Assembly: GCF_003628535.1 (NCBI RefSeq)
Contig: NZ_RBCI01000006.1
Location: 62,001 to 126,000, forward strand
Source: Flavisolibacter nicotianae
GTDB taxonomy: Bacteria > Bacteroidota > Bacteroidia > Chitinophagales > Chitinophagaceae
Direction: 5' to 3'
Length of the DNA stretch: 64,000 bases
Part shown: piece after piece, positions 51,692 to 60,715 of the stretch
How positions within the stretch are numbered: position 1 is the stretch's first letter
Layout of the letters: the number at the start of each line of letters is the position of its first letter
Position numbers and translations under genes: made by a program
Notes under the pieces: model-generated
Database searches by the model: none
What the model saw: the letters and a program-made list of their open reading frames with translations, nothing else
What the model was told of the DNA's origin: nothing

Positions 51692-51711
51692 CCGAAAGAA
51701 GACGAAGGGTG

Positions 51712-51742
51712 GATTGCGGCCGGAACGCAATCTTCTTTTTTT
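51712..51742 (+). terminator. Intrinsic terminator of the serine hydrolase gene
   Basis: GATTGCG (51712-51718) pairs with CGCAATC (51726-51732), followed by TTCTTTTTTT. Confidence 0.8.
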
Positions 51743-51825
51743 ATCCACTCTATTTATGCCACTTTTCATTGGATAGTATGGATAGCTGAGAGAGTTAGCG
51801 TTTTACAGATGGCAGTCTTAGTGCT

Positions 51826-51894
51826 GTCGTTGGCGTCCCCGCCAACGACTTGCAGGCGGCTAACCACTTTACACGTTGGCAGGACGCCAATGTG
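51826..51894. repeat. Pair of REP-like palindromes
   Basis: GTCGTTGGCG (51826-51835) and CGCCAACGAC (51840-51849) form a perfect 10-bp stem with loop TCCC. A second hairpin, CACGTTGGC (51872-51880) and GCCAATGTG (51886-51894), carries the related GTTGGC/GCCAA(C/T) core with AGGAC in its loop. The two lie 22 bases apart in a gene-free stretch, the layout of a REP doublet. Confidence 0.65.
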
Positions 51895-51983
51895 AGCGGA
51901 TGGGTAGGAGGCGTGTAGATGTGACTGTCAAATATCAAATATCAAATGCCTTCTCGCCACCAAACTTTCATTGTTAAACGGTC

Positions 51984-53132
51984 TTATTCCTTTGGCAGAT
52001 CCACATCATTTTCCCGCTCCAGTTTTTTCTGTACGTTCCGGCTTTTGGAGCGGAACACCGGCCATTGCATGGGACTGTGTTTGGGTTTTTCATCGCCCAG
52101 GAGCACGCCCCATTGCTTCAACCGTTCGGTCCTGTCGAAGACGATCTTCAAAACAGCGATCACCGGCAGCGAAAGAAACATGCCCGCCACACCGGCCAGC
52201 GCACCGGCCACGATTACGCCAACAATGGTCGCCAGCGCATTGATCTTGACTTTGGAGCCCACGATACGGGGCATCAAAATATTGTTGTCTAAAAACTGCA
52301 CAAACGCAATCGTGCCCAGCACCGCGAAAATGGGCCATAGTTCCTGGGTGGACGAAACCGTTAGCAACACGCCGATGATGTTGCCTATGAGTGCACCCAC
52401 GTAAGGAATTAAATTCAACAGGGCGAAAATGGCCCCGATCAGGATGGCATGCTTGATGCCGATGACGAGCAGAATGCCGCCCAGCAAAATCGTGATGTAG
52501 GTTATTTGGATCAGCAGGCCAACCAGGTAGCTTTTAATGATGATCTCCGATTCCCGCATCACGTCTTCCACTTTGTGATGGCTTTGGCGGGGAAACCACA
52601 GAAAAACGAATCGAAGAAGCAGGTTTTTGTAGTAGAGCATCAGGAAAATATAGATCGGCAGGAGGCCCAAAAAAATAAAAATGCCCGTCAGCGAGGATGC
52701 CGCACCGCCGAGCAGACTTCCCGCATAATTCAGGAGCTTGTCATTGTAATTGTTGATCATTTCCGTTTGCCTTTCGGCCGTGATGCCAAAACGGTTGCCT
52801 ACCCAGGTGCTCAGGTTGTTCAGGTGGATTTTTACGTTTTCCTTGATCTGTGGGAAGTCGGCCGCCAGGTTGCTGATTTGCGAGGAGAAAAACCAGATCA
52901 CCAGCGCCACAATAACGATAAGCAGGAGCAGGGACAGGCCAATTGCCAGGCCTTCCGGCACACGGTGTTTGCGCAGCTTGCGGTACACGGGCAGCAGGAT
53001 AATGGAGAGGAAAAATGCCATTACCAGTGGTGTGATCACGTCGCGGCCGATGAAAATAATGGTGCCTAAGAAATACAGCCCGATCAGTTCAACGGCTCGA
53101 CGCACAGTTAGCGGAAGCGTATTGGATTCCAT
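51984..53132 (-). CDS. AI-2E transporter family (PerM-like) permease
   Basis: A 382-aa membrane protein with about eight TM segments: LIGLYFLGTIIFIGRDVITPLVMAFFLSIILLP at the N-terminus, a helical central periplasmic segment (about 75-145), and the family core IYIFLMLYYKNLLL, SYLVGLLIQITYI, LIPYVGALIGNIIG and DNNILMPRIVGSKVKINAL. The charged C-terminal tail lies in the cytoplasm. Family members were linked to AI-2 export or Na/H antiport; the substrate here is unknown. Confidence 0.9.
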   Translation of the reverse strand: MESNTLPLTVRRAVELIGLYFLGTIIFIGRDVITPLVMAFFLSIILLPVYRKLRKHRVPEGLAIGLSLLLLIVIVALVIWFFSSQISNLAADFPQIKENVKIHLNNLSTWVGNRFGITAERQTEMINNYNDKLLNYAGSLLGGAASSLTGIFIFLGLLPIYIFLMLYYKNLLLRFVFLWFPRQSHHKVEDVMRESEIIIKSYLVGLLIQITYITILLGGILLVIGIKHAILIGAIFALLNLIPYVGALIGNIIGVLLTVSSTQELWPIFAVLGTIAFVQFLDNNILMPRIVGSKVKINALATIVGVIVAGALAGVAGMFLSLPVIAVLKIVFDRTERLKQWGVLLGDEKPKHSPMQWPVFRSKSRNVQKKLERENDVDLPKE

Positions 53133-53308
53133 GTCTCAGCATACTTTGCGGCACAGCTAATAAAACCAGACCAGCGGTGATCTTTCAATAGGTGTTTCAA
53201 AAAAAAGGTCGTTCTGCGTATACAACTTTGACAGTGATGACGTTCAGACTTGCATGCGGAATTCCGGTTTCGGTCGAATGCCTTACTTTTATCCAAATCG
53301 CACCTTTG

Positions 53309-55126
53309 ATGAAATCTTTCCTGTTGTTTTGCTGTTGTATCGCTTCTGGCGTTATTGGTTTTACCCAACAAATCCGTTACGATTTTGCTGCACCAAATCT
53401 GGCACACCACGAAGCAGAAATTTCGCTGACCGTGACGGGTCTGCCCACCGGCCCTGCATTCTTCCGCATGAGCCGCTCGTCGCCGGGTCGCTATGCCACG
53501 CATGAATTTGCAAAGAACGTATACAACGTAAAAGCCGCTGATCAAAACGGAAAAGCTCTCGCCATCGAAAAGGTTGATGCCGATGTGTTCCGTGTAGCGC
53601 AGCACAAAGGCACAGTGAAAGTGAGTTATACGCTTTTTGGCAACTATGCCGATGGAACCTATGCCGAGATCGATCCCACTCATTTGCACCTGAATATGCC
53701 CGCGACATTCCTCTGGGTAAAGGGCCTGGATAAAGCACCGATCACGCTTCGCATGACGCTGCCCAATCCTGCCTGGACGATTGCCACGCAGCTCAAGCCA
53801 ACGGCCGATGTGTTCACCTTCACGGCGCCCGGGCTGCAGTATTTTATGGATTCTCCGATCAAAGCAGGTCAACTGTCCGTTCGGGAATGGAAAGTTCTCA
53901 ATCCCGACCAAAAAACATACACTTTCCGCCTGGCGCTGGAAGCCGATGCAAAAGATACCGCGGTGGATGCGTTTGCCAACAAGGTAAAGACGATCGTGCG
54001 GGAAGCGCAGGCCGTCTTTGGCGAAGTGCCGGCATACGATTATGGAACGTATACGTTTTTGGCCAGCATCAGTCCTTATGTGAAAGGAGACGGCATGGAG
54101 CACCGCAACAGTACCATGATCACTAACCCGCGTCCGTTTATCAATAGCGCGGTGCTTCCCGGTGTGTTCGCCCATGAATTTTTTCACTGCTGGAACGTGG
54201 AGCGTATCCGGCCCAAAAGCCTGGAGCCATTCAATTTTGAAAAAAGCAATCTTTCCGAAGCCCTGTGGATCGCCGAAGGATTTACGCAATACTATGGCCT
54301 GCTGCTGATGAAGCGGGCCGGCTTTACTTCCGATGCCGATTTTTACCAGCAGATGGCCGGCTTGATTAATGCAAAGGAGAATACGCCGGGCGGGGCAGGG
54401 CACACGCCTGTTGAAAACAGTCAGATGGCGGTTTTTGTGGATGCCGGTGTATCGATCGACCGGACCAATTATCCCAACATGCACACCTCGTATTATTATC
54501 ACGGCGGTGCACTGGCGCTGGCTCTTGACCTGCAATTGCGGCAGCAGTTTCGCAGGTCCATGGATGATTTCATGCGGGAACTTTGGAAGCGTTTTGGCAA
54601 GACGGAAAGACCCTATACACTACCAGAGGTAGAAAAGGCCCTGGGTGCTGTCAGTAGTCCCTCTTTTGCCGCAACGTTTTTCCGGGACTACGTCTACCAT
54701 CCCGGTTCTGTCAATTATGCTTCGTTGCTAAAACCTGCCGGCCTCCGGCTGGAAAAAGCTGCCGGTGGCAAAGCCTGGCTGGGCAATGTACGTTTCCAGG
54801 CCGACCGAAATGGCAACCTGGTAATCGGCGGCAACACCGTTCGCAATACGCCGCTTTACAATGCCGGCGTAGATGTCGATGATGTGCTGCTTCAACTGGA
54901 TGGAAAGGAATTGAAGTCGCCCGAAGATGTAGATGCCGTTTTGCGCCAGCGCAAGCCCGGTGAAACTTTGCCCCTTGTTTTTTCGCATCGCAGGCAAAAA
55001 CAGGAAGCAACGGTTACCCTTGCCGAAGATCCCTCTTTCACCGTGGTGCCTTCCGGTACGATTGGGGAACCAGAAAAGGCGTTTCAACAAGGCTGGTACG
55101 GTTCTCATGCAACCGGCATTCATTGA
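53309..55126 (+). CDS. M61-family aminopeptidase with PDZ domain
   Basis: Starting at the ATG at 53309 (MKSFLLFCCCIASG) with a signal peptide, 605 aa. An N-terminal beta domain is followed by the zinc metallopeptidase core FAHEFFHCWNVERIRPKSLEPF with the downstream Glu in SEALWIAEGFTQYY. The C-terminal PDZ-like region is NTPLYNAGVDVDDVLLQLDGKEL. It is a periplasmic glycyl/alanyl-type aminopeptidase. It appears monocistronic, convergent with the acetyltransferase gene. Confidence 0.9.
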   Translation: MKSFLLFCCCIASGVIGFTQQIRYDFAAPNLAHHEAEISLTVTGLPTGPAFFRMSRSSPGRYATHEFAKNVYNVKAADQNGKALAIEKVDADVFRVAQHKGTVKVSYTLFGNYADGTYAEIDPTHLHLNMPATFLWVKGLDKAPITLRMTLPNPAWTIATQLKPTADVFTFTAPGLQYFMDSPIKAGQLSVREWKVLNPDQKTYTFRLALEADAKDTAVDAFANKVKTIVREAQAVFGEVPAYDYGTYTFLASISPYVKGDGMEHRNSTMITNPRPFINSAVLPGVFAHEFFHCWNVERIRPKSLEPFNFEKSNLSEALWIAEGFTQYYGLLLMKRAGFTSDADFYQQMAGLINAKENTPGGAGHTPVENSQMAVFVDAGVSIDRTNYPNMHTSYYYHGGALALALDLQLRQQFRRSMDDFMRELWKRFGKTERPYTLPEVEKALGAVSSPSFAATFFRDYVYHPGSVNYASLLKPAGLRLEKAAGGKAWLGNVRFQADRNGNLVIGGNTVRNTPLYNAGVDVDDVLLQLDGKELKSPEDVDAVLRQRKPGETLPLVFSHRRQKQEATVTLAEDPSFTVVPSGTIGEPEKAFQQGWYGSHATGIH

Positions 55127-55127
55127 T

Positions 55128-55748
55128 TCAGCCATTGGCAGCCTGCCAGGGCAGTTGGGCATACCGGGAAAATACCGTTTGCTTCAGCCCTGGCCATTCT
55201 TCTTTCAGAATACTGTAGTAGATCGTTGTTCTTCGATAGCCATCGTTCATAACCGTGTGGCTACGCAGGGCGCCTTCGTACTGTCCGCCGATTTTTTCAA
55301 TGGCCGTACGGGACGCCGTATTCCGTGCATCTGTTTTAAATTCCACCCGTTCGAAGCCGAGGGTTTCAAAGGCGTAGGAGAGAAGCAAAAACTTGCAGGC
55401 ACGGTTCAGTCCTGTTCGCTGAAAACGTTTGCCGATCCAGGTCCAGCCGATCTCCAGGCGAAGGTCTTTGTTCGAAACGTTGGCAATCGACGTGCTGCCA
55501 GCCGGTTCGCCGGAATTCCTGTCGATAATGACAAACGGGTAGCGAAAGGCTTTTTGCCGGTCGGCCAGTGAGTCCTGCACAAACCGGTGCAAATTTTCCG
55601 GTGTATGGATTTTGTAGGGTGAATACAAGACAAGGTCACTGTCGCTTGTCGCCACAGCTTCCAGCAGCAAGGCGTCTTCTGGCGTCATGGGCCGAAGGAG
55701 AACATCGGCGTTCTGCAGGAGAATATCGGTTGCGAAATCAAAGGTCAT
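55128..55748 (-). CDS. GNAT N-acetyltransferase (RimJ/RimL-like)
   Basis: Starting at the ATG at 55748 (MTFDFATDILLQNADVLLRPM), 206 aa. GNAT features are LRPMTPEDALLLEA, the core strands EIGWTWIGKRFQRTGLNRACKFLLL containing the acetyl-CoA loop, and GFERVEFKTDARNTASRTAIEKIGGQYEG. It acetylates an unknown amine, possibly a protein N-terminus. Convergent with the M61 peptidase gene with 1 base between the stops. Confidence 0.88.
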   Translation of the reverse strand: MTFDFATDILLQNADVLLRPMTPEDALLLEAVATSDSDLVLYSPYKIHTPENLHRFVQDSLADRQKAFRYPFVIIDRNSGEPAGSTSIANVSNKDLRLEIGWTWIGKRFQRTGLNRACKFLLLSYAFETLGFERVEFKTDARNTASRTAIEKIGGQYEGALRSHTVMNDGYRRTTIYYSILKEEWPGLKQTVFSRYAQLPWQAANG

Positions 55749-55823
55749 TTTGGTCGTTTGTGCTGCAAAATAAAACTGTCCCCACAAGGGGGACAGTCAG
55801 AGTTCAAAGTTTATAGTTTGTGT

Positions 55824-56222
55824 TCATCTTACGCAAAATTTCACCAGGCGTTGCACGGCTTCCTTGAGATTGGCGTATTGCGGCGGTTTCGTGATCATCT
55901 CCACACCGTTTCGCTTGCAATAGAGTTTGTCCATCTGGCTGCTCGACGTTGTAAAAAAAACAACCGGGATCACCTTCAGCTCTTCGTCTTTTTTCAACTT
56001 GGCCAGCGTTTCTTTGCCATCCAGGATGGGCATGTTCATATCGAGGATAATGAGGCAGGGGAGGTCGTCTTTTTCCTTTGCTGCCTTCAGGTAATCCAGC
56101 GCTTCCTGCCCATTGTGCACTTCGCTAATGTTGTAGTCATCGCCCAGGTCATGCAGTACATGACGCATCAGCATCAAATCATCAATGTCATCATCGGCCC
56201 ACAGGATATGTCGGTTGTTCAT
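55824..56222 (-). CDS. Single-domain response regulator
   Basis: Starting at the ATG at 56222 (MNNRHILWADDDIDDLML), 132 aa. A receiver domain with acidic DDD, phospho-acceptor Asp in LIILDMNMPILDG, Thr in VVFFTTSSS and Lys in MITKPPQY. The form resembles Rcp1-type response regulators that pair with phytochrome-like or hybrid kinases. No kinase gene is adjacent. Confidence 0.9.
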   Translation of the reverse strand: MNNRHILWADDDIDDLMLMRHVLHDLGDDYNISEVHNGQEALDYLKAAKEKDDLPCLIILDMNMPILDGKETLAKLKKDEELKVIPVVFFTTSSSQMDKLYCKRNGVEMITKPPQYANLKEAVQRLVKFCVR

Positions 56223-56302
56223 GGTCTTCTTATTTGGCACAGGTGGTTTTGGTTATTTGCCCGCTTGATATATGGTTTGGCAAGCCACAATCATTTTGCC
56301 GG

Positions 56303-57331
56303 TCAGGCAGTTTTCACGAGTTCTTCCTCTTTGGCCTCTACAACCACCATATCAATGTCCGGTTTCGATTCGTCTGTCAGTTTTACTTTTCCGCGGTTGT
56401 TCCGGATAATCCGTGACCACAATGAAAGTTCCTTATCAAACAAAAAGCGGAAGAACAGTTTCGTCCACGACATATGGTAATGCAGCGTGTCGTAGTGCTC
56501 CGTCGCCTGTTTGCGGATCAATGGCAATTTGTTCCAGGGAATGGACGGAAAATCGTGGTGTTCGTTGTGATAACCCACGTTAAACGCGATCTTGTTCAGC
56601 GGGCCGTAGTAGCTATATGTTTCCTGGTGACCTTTTACAAGATAATGTTCCTGGATCCAGCGGCCGCCCAGCGGGTGAAGACCCACGGAGAAGAAAAAGC
56701 TAAGTGTCAGGAAAGCCACGGCTTTCCCACCCAGGAAATACCAGATGGCAGCGGTAAACAAAATATTGGCCGCCCAGTTCAACGCCATCCAGCCGTCGAA
56801 AGGTTTGATTTCTTTCAGGCGGGCAACGCGGAAGGCCTGGAAAAGCGGGTAGAAAAGAAACCAGATCGCTTTGCCGATAAAATAATTGTTGATCAGTTTT
56901 GCCTCCCAGCGGTTCGGCAGGTCGGCATCGAGCTCATGCACACCCTGGAAGGAGTGGTGCTTGATATGGTAGCGTTCGAAGGCAACAGAGCTTGGGAAGA
57001 TCTGCGGCATATTGGCCAGGATTCCCGCCAGCCGGTTGGCAACGGTTCCCTTAAAAATCAGTTTGTGCGTGGCTTCATGGATCATGACGAACAGCGAGTG
57101 GTCGGCAAAGGCACCGGCAAAATAGGCGGCACCGGCGATCCACCACCAGGACTTATCGTTGACAAACCAGGCAAGGGTAACCTGGAAGCTTACTAAAAAA
57201 AGTATGGCAAAAATGCTGTACACGTTTTTTCCAATCAGGGTCCTGATTTCGGGGTGTTGTTTCAGGATTTGTTTGGTACGAAGACGGTGGGGCTCGGGTG
57301 CGTTCGAGAAAATAAAATCATTTGGTTTCAT
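56303..57331 (-). CDS. Fatty-acid/sphingolipid desaturase resembling dihydroceramide Delta4-desaturase
   Basis: Starting at the ATG at 57331 (MKPNDFIFSNAPEPHRL), 342 aa. The N-terminal PHRLRTKQILKQHPEIRTLIG is the Lipid-DES leader typical of DEGS-type enzymes. The three diiron His boxes are HEATH, HIKHH and HNEHH. The segment GLHPLGGRWIQEHY ... HQETYSYYGPLNKIAFNVGYHNEHHDFPSIP closely follows animal DEGS1. It probably introduces a double bond into a sphingoid base in the inner membrane, in line with sphingolipids being common in Bacteroidota. Confidence 0.85.
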   Translation of the reverse strand: MKPNDFIFSNAPEPHRLRTKQILKQHPEIRTLIGKNVYSIFAILFLVSFQVTLAWFVNDKSWWWIAGAAYFAGAFADHSLFVMIHEATHKLIFKGTVANRLAGILANMPQIFPSSVAFERYHIKHHSFQGVHELDADLPNRWEAKLINNYFIGKAIWFLFYPLFQAFRVARLKEIKPFDGWMALNWAANILFTAAIWYFLGGKAVAFLTLSFFFSVGLHPLGGRWIQEHYLVKGHQETYSYYGPLNKIAFNVGYHNEHHDFPSIPWNKLPLIRKQATEHYDTLHYHMSWTKLFFRFLFDKELSLWSRIIRNNRGKVKLTDESKPDIDMVVVEAKEEELVKTA

Positions 57332-57626
57332 GCCTTCCTGTTTTTTGTAAAGGCGTAAAAGTAAAAACCATGAGGCATAACGGCGCAATATTTCGTTGAA
57401 GCCATGAAAAAAGGGGATATAACAACCATTGTTTTTTCATGGGTTTGCTTGCCGCATGGTCCTATTCCTGCGCAAATGCAGCACGAGAAAGGGTTTGCGG
57501 GAATTGGTCGAAGAAATTTCGGGTTTTGCCGATGAAGGGAATACCGTTCGGTTTCGGAGCCTACTTTTGCCACCAGAATACCTTGTGTAAAATCCATATA
57601 AAAACCCATCTTTAACTATTCGGCAC

Positions 57627-57806
57627 ATGAAACAATATTTTACTGAAAAGAATGCATTAACGGTCTCGGTCAGCGTTTTTTGCTTTGTAATGATGATCAT
57701 CGCTTTTGTCAGAGATCATTCCATTTGGCAGGGGATTGCCTTTGCGCTGGCGTTTAGTTTTTCCATCGAAGTTATTTGCCACCGGGCCAAAGAAGCAAAG
57801 CGATAA
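57627..57806 (+). CDS. Small membrane protein, 59 aa
   Basis: ATG at 57627 to TAA at 57804-57806. It has a short basic start (MKQYFTEKN), two hydrophobic segments (about 10-25 and 32-50) and a basic end (RAKEAKR). The stop codon lies within the stem of the terminator that follows, which supports a genuine short transcript. No family recognised. Confidence 0.55.
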   Translation: MKQYFTEKNALTVSVSVFCFVMMIIAFVRDHSIWQGIAFALAFSFSIEVICHRAKEAKR

Positions 57807-57831
57807 ACCCCGGACCATCCGGGGTTTATCG
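57801..57831. terminator. Perfect 13-bp terminator hairpin
   Basis: CGATAAACCCCGG (57801-57813) pairs with CCGGGGTTTATCG (57819-57831) around ACCAT. The following sequence is moderately T-rich. Confidence 0.75.
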
Positions 57832-57968
57832 CTTCCTGTTTTCCTGCTCTTGTCATATTTCAGAAGTCATTCTTTAACGGTTTTTAACAAGAACCTATCA
57901 AACATTGGTGTGCTTTTGGGGTCTATTGGTCTGCAAGTACGAACTTGCGAATACATAAAACCAAAAGC

Positions 57969-58601
57969 ATGAAACAATATCTCCCCATCTTATCTCTCGC
58001 ATTGTTCGCAGCGGCGTGTAACAGCAAACCTGCAGAAACAGAAACCCGCACCATCCAGTCTACGCAAACGACGACCATGGCGGCCGATACGACCGGCCTG
58101 GCAGAGTTCCAGCACTGGAAGGCGCAAAACGAGTTGGCTGCCGCCAACGAGTCGCAGCAAACCCAGCAGGCTCAGCAGCAAGCGCCGGCACCAACGAAAA
58201 CGGTTACCGTTATCCGCGAAGTGCGGGTGCCACAGCAGACGACTACCCGCCGCACAACTAAATCAGCATCGCCTAAGACTCCTGCTCCTGTAAGTTCGGA
58301 GCCGCAAACAAACCCTGCACCTTCGGGCACTGCTTCTACCGGAACCGGTGACCAGGGAGCGGCAACAGGTGGCGCCTCCGGAACAGCCTCTGCACCGGCT
58401 ACACAACCTGGCGCAACACAGGACAAAGGCTGGAGCAAATCCACAAAGGGCGCTGTCATTGGCGGAGCCGGTGGTGCCGTACTGGGTGCGATCCTGAATA
58501 AGAAAAACCGGGCAGCCGGTGCCGTTATCGGTGGTGTGCTGGGTGCCGGTGTCGGATATGGCATCGGAAAGAGCAAGCAAAAAAAGGATACAACGAATTA
58601 G
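57969..58601 (+). CDS. Lipoprotein with glycine-zipper domain
   Basis: Starting at the ATG at 57969 (MKQYLPILSLALFAAACNSK), 210 aa with a lipobox Cys at about residue 17. A long Ala/Thr/Gln/Pro-rich linker (about 40-145) precedes a glycine zipper (STKGAVIGGAGGAVLGAIL ... AAGAVIGGVLGAGVGYGIG) with the membrane-spanning pattern of 2TM glycine-zipper proteins. It ends in a Lys-rich tail. Envelope location; function unknown. Confidence 0.8.
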   Translation: MKQYLPILSLALFAAACNSKPAETETRTIQSTQTTTMAADTTGLAEFQHWKAQNELAAANESQQTQQAQQQAPAPTKTVTVIREVRVPQQTTTRRTTKSASPKTPAPVSSEPQTNPAPSGTASTGTGDQGAATGGASGTASAPATQPGATQDKGWSKSTKGAVIGGAGGAVLGAILNKKNRAAGAVIGGVLGAGVGYGIGKSKQKKDTTN

Positions 58602-58625
58602 TAAAATACAAAACACCTCCTCCTC

Positions 58626-58654
58626 AAAGAGTCTGCAACTGCAGGCTCTTTTTG
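58626..58654 (+). terminator. Intrinsic terminator of the glycine-zipper gene
   Basis: AAAGAGTCTGCA (58626-58637) pairs with TGCAGGCTCTTT (58640-58651), one mismatch, followed by TTTTG. Confidence 0.85.
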
Positions 58655-58859
58655 TTTGGATGACCGTGTGTCTCGCAGGAAAACGCCTGTCAAAATGGAA
58701 GGTGGTTGTGATCGCCGGTTTGTTTGCCCGCTTACCTAAGATGCGCAATAAGATTTTCCAAAGAAGAATGGCTAAAAATGCAGGGAAAAACCTCAGCCGG
58801 TGATTGCGGTGAATGGACGCCTGTTTCGAACCCGTTACAAAGAACAGCAAAACGACTTA

Positions 58860-59537
58860 TCAGCATACGTCTGCTCTCCGATTTGGACTTCTTTCTTTCT
58901 CTTTGGCGACGGGAAGTTCTCCGCCGTGGATCATTGCCGAAACAAGGTTTTTGTGTTGTCTTCGTTCGGCCCTGATGACTCCGGCCAAATGCACGAAAAG
59001 AAAGACCAGGAGCACAAAGAAACATTGCTGGTGAAATTCTTTAACCGCATGAACCGCATCGGCCGATGCGGTTCTCGTGAATGCCAGCCAGCATCCGCTG
59101 GCAACGATGGCGGTCAACAGCAGGTAGAAAAGGCTATAAATCGCGGGAACAAGAAAGACCTGCCATGATCCTCTCTTTTGGCCCTTGCGCTCTCTCCATG
59201 CTTTTCTAAAACGGGATGCGAGTGTTTGTTTTTTAGGTTGGAAGACTTCAATGACAATCCGGAATACAAACAAGCCTGCAAGAAAGTAACCAAGCACGGT
59301 ATGTAACTGCCAAATGGGTTTACCGATAGCATCGGAAACGGAGAAGGCTTCGCCCATGTTGACGGCAACGCCCTGTTTTGCCAGGCGGTCTTTGATCAGG
59401 AACCCGTTTGTATAACTGTTCAGGAAAAACTTGCCTGCCAGGACGGTCGCCAGGAGCAGTGTGACGACCAGGAAGGTTGACCAGTGCCACAGGCGAATGC
59501 CTTTTGAGTAGTTGCGTTGTAAAGTGAGCGTTTCCAT
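58860..59537 (-). CDS. Cytochrome b561/hydrogenase-type b cytochrome
   Basis: A 225-aa membrane protein with four TM helices and candidate haem His residues: RLWHWSTFLVV, PIWQLHTVLGYFLAGLFVFRIV, AIYSLFYLLLTAIVASGCWLAF and EFHQQCFFVLLVFLFVHLAGV. The layout matches bacterial b561/Ni-Fe-hydrogenase cytochrome b domains that pass electrons across the inner membrane. A loop of about 25 residues after TM1 (TNGFLIKDRLAKQGVAVNMG) is periplasmic. No partner gene is adjacent. Confidence 0.8.
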   Translation of the reverse strand: METLTLQRNYSKGIRLWHWSTFLVVTLLLATVLAGKFFLNSYTNGFLIKDRLAKQGVAVNMGEAFSVSDAIGKPIWQLHTVLGYFLAGLFVFRIVIEVFQPKKQTLASRFRKAWRERKGQKRGSWQVFLVPAIYSLFYLLLTAIVASGCWLAFTRTASADAVHAVKEFHQQCFFVLLVFLFVHLAGVIRAERRQHKNLVSAMIHGGELPVAKEKERSPNRRADVC

Positions 59538-59774
59538 TGTATTGTTTTGTGCTGTTCGCGGAATCGGTTGTTGCGATGCCGTTCCGGTCTACAAAGATTT
59601 CTTCTGGTTAATCCAAAGGCAAGAGGAGTACACCCCGGTTCGCCAAAAGACTGTGTGAAGTTTCGTTTCGCCATCGCGAATCGTAGGTGTTGCGTTGCAC
59701 TGTAGCGGACGGAAAAGTTGGCGGCCTTTGTGCTGTTGCTGTGAATCCTATTTTTGAATGCCTAAATAGTGCTT

Positions 59775-60065
59775 ATGCTGGAAATGCGACCTGTATGTGA
59801 AAACTGCGGCAAAAACCTGCCGAACGAAAGCAGGGAAGCCATGATCTGCACCTTCGAGTGTACGTTCTGCGCTGACTGCGTGGAAAAAGTCCTTCACAAT
59901 GTTTGTCCCAATTGCGGTGGTGGATTTGAAAGGCGTCCGGTGCGACCCAAAGAACTTTTAGAAAAGTACCCGGCCAAAAAAGACCCGCTGGTGAAACCGG
60001 TGCAAATGGAAAAATTTGCAGCCCGGCTGGAAGCGTATCGGAACATTGCGCCGCAGGACCGGTAA
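59775..60065 (+). CDS. DUF1272 zinc-binding protein
   Basis: Starting at the ATG at 59775 (MLEMRPVCENCGKNLPNES), 96 aa. Cysteine pairs CENC, CTFECTFCADC and CPNCGG form two zinc sites typical of DUF1272. A helical tail ends the protein. Cytosolic; function unknown across the family. Confidence 0.88.
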   Translation: MLEMRPVCENCGKNLPNESREAMICTFECTFCADCVEKVLHNVCPNCGGGFERRPVRPKELLEKYPAKKDPLVKPVQMEKFAARLEAYRNIAPQDR

Positions 60066-60212
60066 TGCGCTTTCCGGATTTGTTAAACAGTGTTTCGCAC
60101 CTTGATTCGATCGGTTGACTTGAACGTTTGGTCGCTTTGCGCATACTGCTCTTTCTTTCACTGTGCTGCCGTTCTACCTTGCCCCTGTTTAGTAAGCCCA
60201 AAATCGTTCACA

Positions 60213-60644
60213 ATGAAAAAACTCCTCGCCACATCCGGAATTTTATTCCTGCTGGCTTTTTCGTCGCAGGCGCAATGTGAAAAAAGCCTCACGCTGACGT
60301 CTGCCAAAACGGAATTCATCGATTCGGAAGGGAAGGTGGCAGATGTGAAGGACCTGCCTACGACAGTGGAACTGACGCCGCGCCACATCATCGTCCGTTT
60401 AAAGCAGGGAGACGATGACATCATCGAAGGCGATGTCAAAAACCTCAAGTGCAACTGGAAAGAGGCATACAAAAGTGGGCAGGTAACTTTCGGTTCACTC
60501 CTGGCCAAGACAAACGGGGAAACAAGGGAGGCAACCTTTGTACTGGAAGCAAAGGATGGCAAACTTTTCCTGACCGTGGCGATGGAAAAAATGAGCGACC
60601 GGAAAATGCGTTTGCAGATCGATAGCTATAAGGAAAGCCGGTAA
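60213..60644 (+). CDS. Secreted hypothetical protein, 143 aa
   Basis: Starting at the ATG at 60213 (MKKLLATSGILFLLAF) with a signal peptide cleaved near SSQAQ. The mature part is beta-rich (KSLTLTSAKTEFIDSEGKV; PRHIIVRLKQGDDDIIEGDV; KLFLTVAMEK) in an even antiparallel pattern. Periplasmic; no family recognised. Confidence 0.7.
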   Translation: MKKLLATSGILFLLAFSSQAQCEKSLTLTSAKTEFIDSEGKVADVKDLPTTVELTPRHIIVRLKQGDDDIIEGDVKNLKCNWKEAYKSGQVTFGSLLAKTNGETREATFVLEAKDGKLFLTVAMEKMSDRKMRLQIDSYKESR

Positions 60645-60715
60645 TTTCCTGCTGTTTGGCGTTCATCATTTCGGCATGTAAAGAAAACGTTTTAAGTTTC
60701 GTGACAAACAGGTAC

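Noticed and set aside
53108-54535. Open frame of 475 codons antisense to the M61 peptidase gene
   Set aside because: It overlaps the clear HEFFH metallopeptidase coding sequence and shows no protein features of its own.
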